Below are positions 1-6,738 of a stretch of 7,506 nt of DNA, in pieces. The stretch is taken from the NCBI GenBank assembly GCA_021789095.1, contig JAJYJX010000120.1, forward strand, positions 1-7,506, in the 5' to 3' direction. The number at the start of each line of letters is the position of its first letter. Position 1 is the stretch's first letter. Below the pieces are notes generated by a model. That model worked only from the letters and a program-made list of their open reading frames with translations, had not been told where the DNA came from and ran no database searches. This DNA comes from a bacterium (lineage in GTDB: Bacteria; JAMCPX01). Both the position numbers and the translations under genes were made by a program.

Positions 1-2775
1 ATCCTTTTTGCTTATGTAACCTTTCTCCATGAGAACCTCCAGCGCAAGGAAGGTATTTTTCTCATATATTGCAGGGTCCTCATTTCCGTACAGAAGTTCA
101 AGGTACTGAATTACAAACTCTATATCCATTAAGCCACCGATGCCTTTTTTGAAATTAAAGCTGGCTGTATCGCTCTGAACGCTTTTCTCAAGTCTCATAC
201 GCATATCGTGTATTTCCTTCCGGAGGCCTTCATCCCTCTCAACAGACGCCGTTATGCCCTGTATTGTTGAGGATATCCTGTCCAGAAGCTTTGGTGGTCC
301 GGATACGCCCCTTGCCTTCAACAGGGCCTGCTTTTCCCATAGCATAGAGCTTTCTTTATGGTACTGAGTGAATGAGTCAATGTGCGCTACGAGAGGACCA
401 AGATTGCCGGAAGGTCTGAGTCTTGTATCAATGTTGTATGCATACCCGCTCTCCGTCGATACGCTTATGGCTGTAATAAATCTCTGGACAATTTTTGAAA
501 AGTACTCCTGTGCTGAAACCTGTTTTGTTGTCTTTTTGTCGTTGTCATAAATAAAGACGAGATCAAGGTCGGAATTATAATTCAACTCCCTGCTGCCGAG
601 TTTACCCATGCCAATGACTGCAATGCCGTTTTCTTCTATATCGGGTAATGTCCCGTAAGCCGGTTCGAGTTCTTCTATGACGAACTTCAATGTTATGCCT
701 ATAATTACATCGGCAAGGTTGCTCAGCTGTTCGGATACTTCAACAATGTTCAGATTGTCATTTATGTCATTTATTCCTATCCTGAGTGTTTCCTTGATCT
801 TGAATTCCCTTATCAGCCTTAACTTGTCCTCATAATCCTTTAGCTGATGGTAGGCGTCGTAAAGCTCATGGTACATGTCCTGATAGCTTCTCTCAAGAGA
901 AACATACCTGGCCAGCACCAGTGAATCGAGATACTCGGGATAGTTTATAAGCAGGTGGGAAAGATAATCTGACATGCTGAAAAACTGTATAAGCGTTGAC
1001 AACGTCTTTGGATTTTCTTTGAGGAGTGAAAAGAATATACCCCTTGCTCCAATCCTCTTCATAAACTCTACAAGGTGTTCGAGTGATGCATCCGGGTCTA
1101 CCGTCTCGGAAGCGCCTTTCAGGAATACAGGGATAAGCCAGTTAAATATACGTTTTGTCCTCTCACTGTAGCGCGCATTTGGTATACCGTCCCGAAGCAG
1201 TTTTGTATATCCTAGAATCATGTCGATATCCCTGAACCCGAGTGTTGATAGTGTTTGTTTTAGCGCTTCATCGGTGGTACCGGGAAGAAATAGTTTCACA
1301 ATGTTCTCCGGTCTCTGTGTTTCGATTATTTTTTCCTGCTCATAGAACAGTTCCTGAAAAAAGCCATGGATAATTTCTTTTGCCGCAGCAAGTTTTGAAG
1401 ATGCTGTTTTATGCGCATCCGGGGATAACCTTTCTTCCGGCGACAACATGCCTCTCAGCACCCTTCTTTCGCTCTTTTTATCCTGCGGCATCCTGTGGTT
1501 CTGAAGCATCTGATACTGCTGTATCCTGTGTTCCAGGGTTCGCAACAATATATAGGATTGTATAAGCTCCCCGGCGTTGTTTTCGCCGATTACTCCATGT
1601 TGGGCGAGCGCCTGAAGGGCGCTGACAGTCGATCTAACCCGGAGGCCTTTTTCCCTGCCCCCCCTTATTAACTGCATGACCTGGGTATAAAACTCCAGTT
1701 CTCTTATGCCTCCCTCTCCCAGTTTTACGTCCCATGTCTGTTCGTATCCCCTTATCAGGGAGAGCTGAATTCGCTGCTTGATATCCTTCAACGCATCTAT
1801 AGTAGAAAAATCAAGATACTTTCTGAAGATAAATGGCTGTATGCCTTCAAGAAAAGCGTTTGACAGTCCCTCGTCACCTGCGCAGTGTTCTGCCTTTATC
1901 ATGGCAAGTCTTTCCCATGTCTCTCCCCATGATTCATAGTAGGTAAGCATTCTTGAAAGCGATGGAACAAGCATGCCCTGCTTGCCGTCCGGCCTTAAGT
2001 CAAGATCTGTCCTGTAGATAATTCCGTCAGACATCTGTGCAGATAGTACGGAGGTTAATTGTTCTGCAAACTTTGTTATTTTTTGTACACCTATTTGTTC
2101 GTACAGTGGATCCGATGCAGTATAAATAATGTCTATATCGGAGGAATAGTTGAGTTCGTCAGCCCCCAGCTTACCCATACCTATTATGGAAAAACCTTTT
2201 GCAATATCTATGCCCGTTGCTGATGAAACATACCGCAGAGCGCAGGTCAGAATTGCTGCTGCGAGGGCTGACAGGTGATGGACGGTCATCTTAAAATCAG
2301 AGGTACCAGAAAGGTCCTGCATTGCTATAAGTGCCATAATTTTATTCTTAAACTGTCTCAGCCCGGCAGGGAATTTTTCATCAAAAGTTATACCATCCAG
2401 CAGCTTGAAATAATCCTGCCCATGTGACAGGGATTTTACCGGGATATCAGCATATTTTATAAGATAGCCGGACAGCAAAGGGCTTGTTCCGGCCAACTGT
2501 ATTATATCCTGCAGCAGGTTAGTTTGAACAGGTCTGTTTTCCTGCAGGTATGTATGGATAAATTCAAGTGCTTCCTGCTCGTCAGGCGCGGACAGAACGG
2601 CAGCTATAAATTTCTCCGGTGGAATAACGTTGCTGAAAGAGAACTGCGCCTCTATGAGGTTGCCGATCCATTCTTCGGTAACTTCGAGTCCCCTTTCAAG
2701 CATTATATTGTTTATTGCACCGAGGTTTTTATTTTTTATTGCCTGCAGCAACGCAGATATATGATCAATAGCCAT
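1..2775 (-). CDS. glnE: Bifunctional glutamine synthetase adenylyltransferase/adenylyl-removase (GlnE), C-terminus cut by window edge
   Basis: GlnE attaches AMP to, and removes it from, a tyrosine of glutamine synthetase in the cytoplasm, tuning nitrogen assimilation in response to PII and glutamine (family knowledge). My translation is open for 925 codons from ATG 2775 to the left edge, with no frameshift. The family's two nucleotidyltransferase cores are both present. The N-terminal adenylyl-removase core has GMGKLG at about residues 199-204, then DID at 213-215, followed by a DLDLRPDG motif. The C-terminal adenylyltransferase core has GMGKLG at 722-727, DLD at 736-738 and a later TRLRPSG motif. 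Near the edge an IEFVIQYLELLYG segment matches the C-terminal helical domain. E. coli GlnE is about 946 residues, so by alignment of the cores only several dozen residues should be missing. The start is fixed by AGGA six bases upstream (2782-2785) and an in-frame stop just before it. The gene has its own strong promoter. I see no missing catalytic residue. Confidence 0.96.
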   Translation of the reverse strand, partial: MAIDHISALLQAIKNKNLGAINNIMLERGLEVTEEWIGNLIEAQFSFSNVIPPEKFIAAVLSAPDEQEALEFIHTYLQENRPVQTNLLQDIIQLAGTSPLLSGYLIKYADIPVKSLSHGQDYFKLLDGITFDEKFPAGLRQFKNKIMALIAMQDLSGTSDFKMTVHHLSALAAAILTCALRYVSSATGIDIAKGFSIIGMGKLGADELNYSSDIDIIYTASDPLYEQIGVQKITKFAEQLTSVLSAQMSDGIIYRTDLDLRPDGKQGMLVPSLSRMLTYYESWGETWERLAMIKAEHCAGDEGLSNAFLEGIQPFIFRKYLDFSTIDALKDIKQRIQLSLIRGYEQTWDVKLGEGGIRELEFYTQVMQLIRGGREKGLRVRSTVSALQALAQHGVIGENNAGELIQSYILLRTLEHRIQQYQMLQNHRMPQDKKSERRVLRGMLSPEERLSPDAHKTASSKLAAAKEIIHGFFQELFYEQEKIIETQRPENIVKLFLPGTTDEALKQTLSTLGFRDIDMILGYTKLLRDGIPNARYSERTKRIFNWLIPVFLKGASETVDPDASLEHLVEFMKRIGARGIFFSLLKENPKTLSTLIQFFSMSDYLSHLLINYPEYLDSLVLARYVSLERSYQDMYHELYDAYHQLKDYEDKLRLIREFKIKETLRIGINDINDNLNIVEVSEQLSNLADVIIGITLKFVIEELEPAYGTLPDIEENGIAVIGMGKLGSRELNYNSDLDLVFIYDNDKKTTKQVSAQEYFSKIVQRFITAISVSTESGYAYNIDTRLRPSGNLGPLVAHIDSFTQYHKESSMLWEKQALLKARGVSGPPKLLDRISSTIQGITASVERDEGLRKEIHDMRMRLEKSVQSDTASFNFKKGIGGLMDIEFVIQYLELLYGNEDPAIYEKNTFLALEVLMEKGYISKKD

Positions 2776-2781
2776 ACGACA

Positions 2782-2785
2782 TCCT
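2782..2785 (-). promoter_or_regulatory. Ribosome binding site of glnE
   Basis: AGGA lies six bases upstream of ATG 2775. An in-frame TAA lies a few codons further upstream, so the start cannot be extended. Another ATG at 2782 is out of frame. Confidence 0.6.
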
Positions 2786-2808
2786 GATTTTTAGTTTTAG
2801 GTAAACTA

Positions 2809-2827
2809 GTATAATATAACATTATAC
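2809..2827. repeat. 19 bp inverted repeat overlapping the glnE -10 box
   Basis: The minus strand reads GTATAAT, a five-base spacer GTTAT, then ATTATAC. The two seven-base arms are perfect reverse complements. The repeat covers the -10 hexamer and the predicted transcription start of glnE, where a repressor or other dimeric regulator could bind. It is AT-rich and contains TATAAT, so chance symmetry around the promoter is a real alternative. I recognise no known operator consensus. Confidence 0.4.
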
Positions 2828-2850
2828 TCCGCAATGGACTATAATATCAA
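2821..2850 (-). promoter_or_regulatory. Sigma70-type promoter of glnE
   Basis: Reading the minus strand, TTGATA (2850-2845, five of six consensus bases) is followed by an 18 bp spacer and a perfect TATAAT (2826-2821). Transcription would start near 2814, giving a leader of about 40 nt before the glnE ATG at 2775. The site lies in the 123 bp gap after the DUF4412 gene, the longest gap in the window, which suggests glnE is transcribed at least partly on its own. The -10 box overlaps an inverted repeat. No -24/-12 (sigma54) element was recognised by eye. Confidence 0.65.
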
Positions 2851-2898
2851 GGCTTATGTGCTCAGGGAAGTCCCGGGATAAAAGATAAACTTTAGCAG

Positions 2899-3693
2899 TC
2901 AGTTCATCGTGCCGTGCCCGCCCATGAACAGCTGCTGTATTTCGCCGGCCCTTTTGTATCCTGCGGGTATTTCAAAAAGCTTGTCAGGAAGGGTTATCTC
3001 TTTTACGCTTTCAACTGTTACAGTCATGTTGTTGCTGAAAACCTGTTTTACAGGATAACCCTGGTTCAGCAGGTTTATATATGCTTTTGACATGCCAACC
3101 TTGCCCTGGGTTGAGCCGCCCATTTTATTTTTTTGCATCTGTGCTATAAACCCGTGCAGTTTTTCAGGATCTATTTCGCCCGAAATCTTTATGCCTTGTG
3201 CAAGCCAGAGTTCTTCAAAAGGGCTACTGTTCGCGTTTATAATGAACTTTTCTGCTTTATAACCTGCAATAATATCTGTCTGGCCTGTTTTCTGTACATC
3301 CACCGTTACAGGTTTATTCCCGGTTCCCATGCCATGCATCTCCATGATCTGCTTTCTCTCGGCCTCGGGCATTTTTTTAAGTACCTCGTTCATCTTTTTC
3401 ATTGATGCTGCCTGCATGTCTGACAGGGCTCTTATGTATTGCGCAAGTGTGCCCTCCCAGTACGTTTTATCATTATCGTTGGTTACGACAACCCTGTCCC
3501 TTGCAAAATTTACAATCATCTGTGATTGTTCTCTCTCGGTCTTATATTTGTCTTTCTGTATATACACCTTGCTTTCTATCTGTCCGTGCATGCTTGACGC
3601 TGACTGCGTTATTGCATAACCTGCAAACACGGAGTAAGGCAGCAGCATACACAGGATCAATACTGCCGGAACTATCAGCGTTGGTTTCTTCAT
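2899..3693 (-). CDS. Exported DUF4412-type protein of unknown function
   Basis: The 264-residue product begins with a clear Sec signal peptide: MKK, a hydrophobic core to about residue 20, and a VFA|G type I cleavage site after residue 24. It is therefore probably periplasmic. No canonical lipobox surrounds Cys15. The mature part resembles the DUF4412 family: a YIQKDKYKTE strand near 44-53, then NDNDKTYWEGT at 72-82, a central helical stretch at about 86-120, an AGYKAEKF motif at 143-150 and an EELWLA motif at 160-165. That assignment comes from pattern memory, not a search. The protein is methionine-rich (17 residues), including MEMHGMG at 117-123 and a GGHGTMN tail. The start at 3693 is preferred because AAGGAG sits six bases upstream and the signal peptide starts there. 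A longer frame from 3783 would overlap the end of ssb and place 30 unrelated residues before the signal. The gene follows ssb by 49 bp and is probably cotranscribed with it. Function is unknown. Confidence 0.85.
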   Translation of the reverse strand: MKKPTLIVPAVLILCMLLPYSVFAGYAITQSASSMHGQIESKVYIQKDKYKTEREQSQMIVNFARDRVVVTNDNDKTYWEGTLAQYIRALSDMQAASMKKMNEVLKKMPEAERKQIMEMHGMGTGNKPVTVDVQKTGQTDIIAGYKAEKFIINANSSPFEELWLAQGIKISGEIDPEKLHGFIAQMQKNKMGGSTQGKVGMSKAYINLLNQGYPVKQVFSNNMTVTVESVKEITLPDKLFEIPAGYKRAGEIQQLFMGGHGTMN

Positions 3694-3699
3694 GAGTGT

Positions 3700-3705
3700 C
3701 TCCTT
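3700..3705 (-). promoter_or_regulatory. Ribosome binding site deciding the DUF4412 gene start
   Basis: AAGGAG lies six bases before the ATG at 3693, immediately in front of the signal peptide. It favours this start over the in-frame ATG at 3783 inside ssb. Confidence 0.75.
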
Positions 3706-3742
3706 TTTATTTTGAGGAAAATAAATAAGCTCCCTGTTCATA

Positions 3743-4174
3743 TTAAAATGGTACATCATCATCGGGACCTTTATCCGGCTCACCGTTAATCACAGGTTCT
3801 GAAACTGGCTCCGTATATTCTTCCTGAACGGACGCGCCTGCGCCTGCCTGCCCCAGAAGCTGGATTGTAAGCGCTACAATCTCTGTTGTACTGCGTTTCT
3901 GATTGTTGTTGTCTTCCCATTGCCTTGTTCTGAGCTTTCCCTCAATGTATACCTGTTTGCCCTTGTGAAGATATTTGCCGGCAATGTCGGCGAGCCTGCC
4001 AAATGCTGAGATCCTGTGCCACTCTGTTTGCTTGACCTTCTCCCCTGCTTTGTTGGTATAATTTTCCGTTGTAGCAAGCGTAAATGACGCCACATTCTGG
4101 CCGCTTGGAAGCTGTCTGATCTCAGGGTCCCTGCCAAGGTTGCCGATCAGGATCACTTTATTAACATAACCCAT
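3743..4174 (-). CDS. ssb: Single-stranded DNA-binding protein (SSB)
   Basis: SSB coats single-stranded DNA during replication, recombination and repair, and recruits partner enzymes through its C-terminal tip. The 143-residue product has the bacterial SSB OB fold over about residues 1-108. It opens with [14 protein letters not shown] at 5-18, continues with [19 protein letters not shown] at 51-69, and has the [18 protein letters not shown] strand pair at 71-88. Trp52 and Trp86 occupy the positions of DNA-stacking tryptophans in the E. coli protein. A short variable linker rich in Gly, Ala, Glu and Pro leads to the acidic tip DDDVPF at 138-143, the usual protein-interaction peptide. The linker is shorter than in E. 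coli SSB (178 residues), which is common outside Gammaproteobacteria. GGGAGG five bases upstream (4180-4185) supports the start. The gene lies 30 bp after uppP, suggesting cotranscription. No regulatory element specific to ssb was seen. Confidence 0.97.
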   Translation of the reverse strand: MGYVNKVILIGNLGRDPEIRQLPSGQNVASFTLATTENYTNKAGEKVKQTEWHRISAFGRLADIAGKYLHKGKQVYIEGKLRTRQWEDNNNQKRSTTEIVALTIQLLGQAGAGASVQEEYTEPVSEPVINGEPDKGPDDDVPF

Positions 4175-4179
4175 AAAAA

Positions 4180-4185
4180 CCTCCC
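4180..4185 (-). promoter_or_regulatory. Ribosome binding site of ssb
   Basis: GGGAGG lies five bases upstream of the ssb ATG at 4174, in the 30 bp gap after uppP. The strong site would allow independent translation of ssb within a polycistronic message. Confidence 0.7.
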
Positions 4186-4204
4186 GAATGTTTAATACTA
4201 TACT

Positions 4205-5029
4205 TTATCTTGCAAAGTATATCCAGATTAAAAGTACACCAAATATTATTCTATACCAAACGAATATGTCAAAGCTGTGGCGCCTCAGGTATTTCAGAAG
4301 TCCGTCTATAACCAGGTAGCTGACTATTGCCGATCCGATGACACCCCAGATAAACGGTCTGACCTCGTTGCCGGGGAAATAATGCAGCAGTCCGTGCAGT
4401 TTTAAAAACGCTGCACCCATGATGATGGGCGTTGCCATGAGGAATGAAAACCTTGCGGATGCCTCCCTGTCAAGCCCTAAAAACAGTGCTGTTGTCATTG
4501 TTATGCCGGAACGAGAAACACCGGGAATAAGCGCAAATGCCTGGGAAATGCCTATGATTATACTATCCTTCATGGTAAGCTTGCCGAAAGGCCTGTTATT
4601 CTTTTCTGATTGCTTGTCCGCAAAATAAAGGACAATACCCAGTGCTATGAGGGCTATAGCTATGTGAAAAGGATTGCGCAAAACCGTTTCAACTTTTTTC
4701 TCAAACAGATAACCGAACAGCCCGCCAGGGATCGTTGCTATTATAATGTACCATACGAGCCTTCTGCCGGAGGTTGAGTATGTGGATTTCTCATATATAC
4801 CTTTGAAAAACTCCCTGGCGAGTTTTATCCATTCTCTCCAGAAGTATGCAAGCAGTGCTATAAGAGAGCCGAAGTGTAATGCCACATCAAACGTAAGGCT
4901 GTTTATAAAGGCGTCCTTCCACTTCATAAGCCATGGTATGACAATCAGGTGTGCGGAACTGCTTATCGGCAGGAATTCCGATACTCCCTGGACCACTCCG
5001 AGTATAAATGCCTCTATTGATTGCGTCAT
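4205..5029 (-). CDS. uppP: Undecaprenyl-diphosphatase (UppP/BacA)
   Basis: This integral membrane enzyme dephosphorylates undecaprenyl diphosphate to the monophosphate lipid carrier used for peptidoglycan and other envelope polymers. In some bacteria extra copies give bacitracin resistance. The 274-residue product matches the usual length (273 in E. coli). The first signature, QGVSEFLPISSSAH at 14-27, carries the (E/Q)xxxE motif with Gln14 and Glu18, and His27 aligned to the E. coli active-site histidine. The second signature, PGVSRSGIT at 169-177, includes the conserved Arg173. Several hydrophobic segments follow the BacA pattern, for example about 47-63, 91-108, 122-137, 157-168, 197-212 and 250-272. 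The start has AAGGA eight bases upstream (5038-5042). The gene follows the helicase by 67 bp, with a possible promoter in the gap, and precedes ssb by 30 bp. Its neighbours have no obvious functional link to cell-wall synthesis. Confidence 0.97.
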   Translation of the reverse strand: MTQSIEAFILGVVQGVSEFLPISSSAHLIVIPWLMKWKDAFINSLTFDVALHFGSLIALLAYFWREWIKLAREFFKGIYEKSTYSTSGRRLVWYIIIATIPGGLFGYLFEKKVETVLRNPFHIAIALIALGIVLYFADKQSEKNNRPFGKLTMKDSIIIGISQAFALIPGVSRSGITMTTALFLGLDREASARFSFLMATPIIMGAAFLKLHGLLHYFPGNEVRPFIWGVIGSAIVSYLVIDGLLKYLRRHSFDIFVWYRIIFGVLLIWIYFAR

Positions 5030-5037
5030 AATTGGGA

Positions 5038-5042
5038 TCCTT
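5038..5042 (-). promoter_or_regulatory. Ribosome binding site of uppP
   Basis: AAGGA lies eight bases upstream of the ATG at 5029 and is the only purine-rich match near this start. Confidence 0.55.
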
Positions 5043-5059
5043 GGATAAAAGTTAAAGCC

Positions 5060-5088
5060 GTTTTATATTTCTTATGTAGTTAAGTCAA
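5060..5088 (-). promoter_or_regulatory. Possible promoter for the uppP-ssb-DUF4412 unit
   Basis: On the minus strand a good -35 box, TTGACT (5088-5083), lies just after the helicase stop codon. Two -10 candidates follow: TATAAA (5067-5062) with a short 15 bp spacer, or TAAAAC (5065-5060) with a standard 17 bp spacer. Neither pairing is ideal. Transcription would start about 25 bases upstream of the uppP ATG, leaving room for its ribosome binding site. Read-through from the helicase is also possible because no terminator is visible in this 67 bp gap. Confidence 0.4.
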
Positions 5089-5096
5089 CGGGTTTT

Positions 5097-6647
5097 TTAG
5101 TCTTTCTTCTTTTCACGCGCCTTTTCTATCCGTATTTCTTTGCCTTTGAGTATGATTTTATCGATGGACTGGATCACCCGTTCCACATAATCCTTCGACA
5201 CCTCCACGAATGTGAACGCGTCCATCAGGGTTATTCTTCCGATCTCGTTGAACGGCACGCCTGCCTCTGCCGTAAAGGTTTTTACTATGTCTTTTGCGGT
5301 TATGCCGTCCCTTTTGCCCGCTGTCATAAAGAGCCTGCTCATTGAGCCCTGTCCGGTTTCTTTTTCATGCTCCGCTATCCCGCTGAACGCCATACTCATT
5401 ACTGCTGCGAGGCATTCCTTCGGATCGTATTCCTCAAGCAGCTTCTCGGCTGCAGGAATGAAGTTGCCGTGGGCTCCTTTACCGATTACGGATGTGATGT
5501 TATCGAGTATTGACTGTTGTCTTGCCTCCATCGCCTCTTTTGACGAAGGAAGCTTTTCCCTTGATATCTTTGTTTTTGCGATTTTTTCAATAAGGCGGAG
5601 CTCCCTGTACTCTCTTGGGGTCACGAACATGATCGCTATTCCGGCTTTCCCGGCCCTCCCTGTCCTGCCGATCCTGTGGATATAACTCTCGGGATCCTGT
5701 GGTATGCTATAATTAATCACGTGCGTTACGTTCTGAATGTCAAGCCCTCTCGCGGCGACATCGGTTGCAACCAGTATATCGATTGTGCCGTCCCTGAAGT
5801 GCCTCATTGCAGTGTTACGCTGGGACTGGGAATAATCGCCGTGGATGGCATCGGCATTGTATCCCATGTCCTTCAGCTTTACTGCAACCCGGTCAGCTTC
5901 TCTTTTCGTGTGGCAGAATACAAGACATCTGTAGAGGTCTTCGACGTCGATGATCCTCGAGAGTGCATCGATCTTCTCGTCCTCGCGTACCTCGTAAAAG
6001 ATTTGCCTTATCTTCGGGACAACAATATCAGCGACATTTATCATGACCTTTACAGGGTCATGCATGTATTTTTTTGAAAGGGCGAGTACGTTACTGCCGA
6101 TCGTAGCTGAAAACAGCATCGTCTGCCTTTCTTCAGGGGTCATGCCCAGTACCTTTTTTATGTCGTCTATAAACCCCATGTCGAGCATCTCATCGGCCTC
6201 GTCAAGTACTGCGATGTTTACCTCTCCGAGGTCCAGCGTCCGCCTTTGAATATGGTCGATCACGCGACCCGGTGTTCCAATCACTATGTCAACCCCCTTT
6301 TTCAAAGCGCGGAGCTGATGTTCAATGGACTGTCCTCCATAGATTGGAATAGCGCTTAGCCCCCTGAATTTCCCGATTTTGTTAAATTCCTCCGATACCT
6401 GTATAGCCAGTTCGCGCGTTGGCTCAAGGACTATAGCTGAAGGGCGTACACCCTTTCTGCACCGCTGGAGTATTGGAATTGCAAAAGCGGCGGTCTTGCC
6501 CGTGCCTGTCTGTGCCTGCCCTATGATGTCCTTTCCTTCCAGTGCAGGCGGTATAGCGCCTTTCTGTATCGGTGTGGGCTCTTCATAGCCCATCTGGTAA
6601 ACAGCCTTTACGATCTGGGCTGATATGCCAAGTTCTTCAAAATTCAT
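5097..6647 (-). CDS. deaD: DEAD-box ATP-dependent RNA helicase with DbpA/CsdA-type C-terminal RNA-binding domain
   Basis: DEAD-box helicases unwind or remodel structured RNA using ATP; the DeaD/CsdA group acts in ribosome assembly, mRNA decay and cold adaptation. From ATG 6647 the product has 516 residues. All core motifs are present: the Q motif (FEELG through PTPIQ, 3-28), motif I AQTGTGKT (45-52), Ia PTREL (76-80), Ib TPGR (125-128), DEAD (149-152), SAT (180-182), motif IV region LVFCHTKREAD (242-252), motif V ATDVAARGLDI (294-304) and motif VI HRIGRTGRAG (324-333). A helical linker at about 345-430 leads to an RRM-like DbpA-type domain at about 445-511 (AKDIVKTF, IGRITLMDAFTFVEV, IRIEKA), then a short basic tail. 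ATG 6647 is preferred over in-frame ATG 6662, which adds five residues: GGAG sits nine bases before 6647, whereas the AAGGA before 6662 abuts that ATG. Assignment to deaD rather than another paralogue is by domain layout only. A promoter candidate lies just upstream. Confidence 0.93.
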   Translation of the reverse strand: MNFEELGISAQIVKAVYQMGYEEPTPIQKGAIPPALEGKDIIGQAQTGTGKTAAFAIPILQRCRKGVRPSAIVLEPTRELAIQVSEEFNKIGKFRGLSAIPIYGGQSIEHQLRALKKGVDIVIGTPGRVIDHIQRRTLDLGEVNIAVLDEADEMLDMGFIDDIKKVLGMTPEERQTMLFSATIGSNVLALSKKYMHDPVKVMINVADIVVPKIRQIFYEVREDEKIDALSRIIDVEDLYRCLVFCHTKREADRVAVKLKDMGYNADAIHGDYSQSQRNTAMRHFRDGTIDILVATDVAARGLDIQNVTHVINYSIPQDPESYIHRIGRTGRAGKAGIAIMFVTPREYRELRLIEKIAKTKISREKLPSSKEAMEARQQSILDNITSVIGKGAHGNFIPAAEKLLEEYDPKECLAAVMSMAFSGIAEHEKETGQGSMSRLFMTAGKRDGITAKDIVKTFTAEAGVPFNEIGRITLMDAFTFVEVSKDYVERVIQSIDKIILKGKEIRIEKAREKKKD

Positions 6648-6656
6648 AAATATTTT

Positions 6657-6660
6657 CTCC
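6657..6660 (-). promoter_or_regulatory. Ribosome binding site favouring the helicase start at 6647
   Basis: GGAG is nine bases before ATG 6647. It overlaps the alternative upstream ATG at 6662-6660, so if this site is used the upstream ATG is probably not a main start. The other purine run, AAGGA at 6663-6667, has no spacing to ATG 6662 and 15 bases to ATG 6647, both poor. Confidence 0.5.
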
Positions 6661-6667
6661 ATTCCTT

Positions 6668-6696
6668 AATAGAGTCTCCAACTGTTTTTATGTCAA
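6668..6696 (-). promoter_or_regulatory. Possible promoter of the DEAD-box helicase gene
   Basis: A perfect -35 box TTGACA (6696-6691) is followed by a 17 bp spacer and TCTATT (6673-6668), which matches four of six bases of the -10 consensus. Transcription would start near 6661, about at the upstream ATG. That leaves a leader of about 14 nt before ATG 6647 carrying the GGAG site. The strong -35 and ideal spacing support it; the weak -10 and very short leader count against it. It lies in the gap after proS. Confidence 0.4.
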
Positions 6697-6738
6697 GCTA
6701 TCAGTTGTACGGGCATTTTTGTATTGGATGGTTTATTG

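Noticed and set aside
2787-2815. Divergent plus-strand promoter using the TATAAT in the other arm of the inverted repeat (2810-2815)
   Set aside because: There is no -35-like sequence at the right distance and no plus-strand gene downstream; the hexamer follows from the palindrome.
2865-2880. GC-rich symmetric patch (GGGA AG TCCC next to CCCGGG) after the DUF4412 gene, considered as a terminator
   Set aside because: The stem is four pairs with a two-base loop and there is no T-run after it on the minus strand, so it does not look like a Rho-independent terminator.
3694-3783. In-frame N-terminal extension of the DUF4412 protein starting inside ssb
   Set aside because: It would overlap ssb by 41 bp and place 30 unrelated residues before a textbook signal peptide. 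The ATG at 3693 has a near-ideal AAGGAG site.
3874-4137. 87-codon minus-strand frame inside ssb
   Set aside because: It is an out-of-frame reading of the ssb gene, whose own frame encodes a complete OB fold and acidic tip.
5212-6249. Plus-strand open frames of 68-157 codons antisense to the helicase
   Set aside because: They lie wholly inside a well-supported gene on the other strand, have no recognisable domains, and their composition fits frame shadowing.
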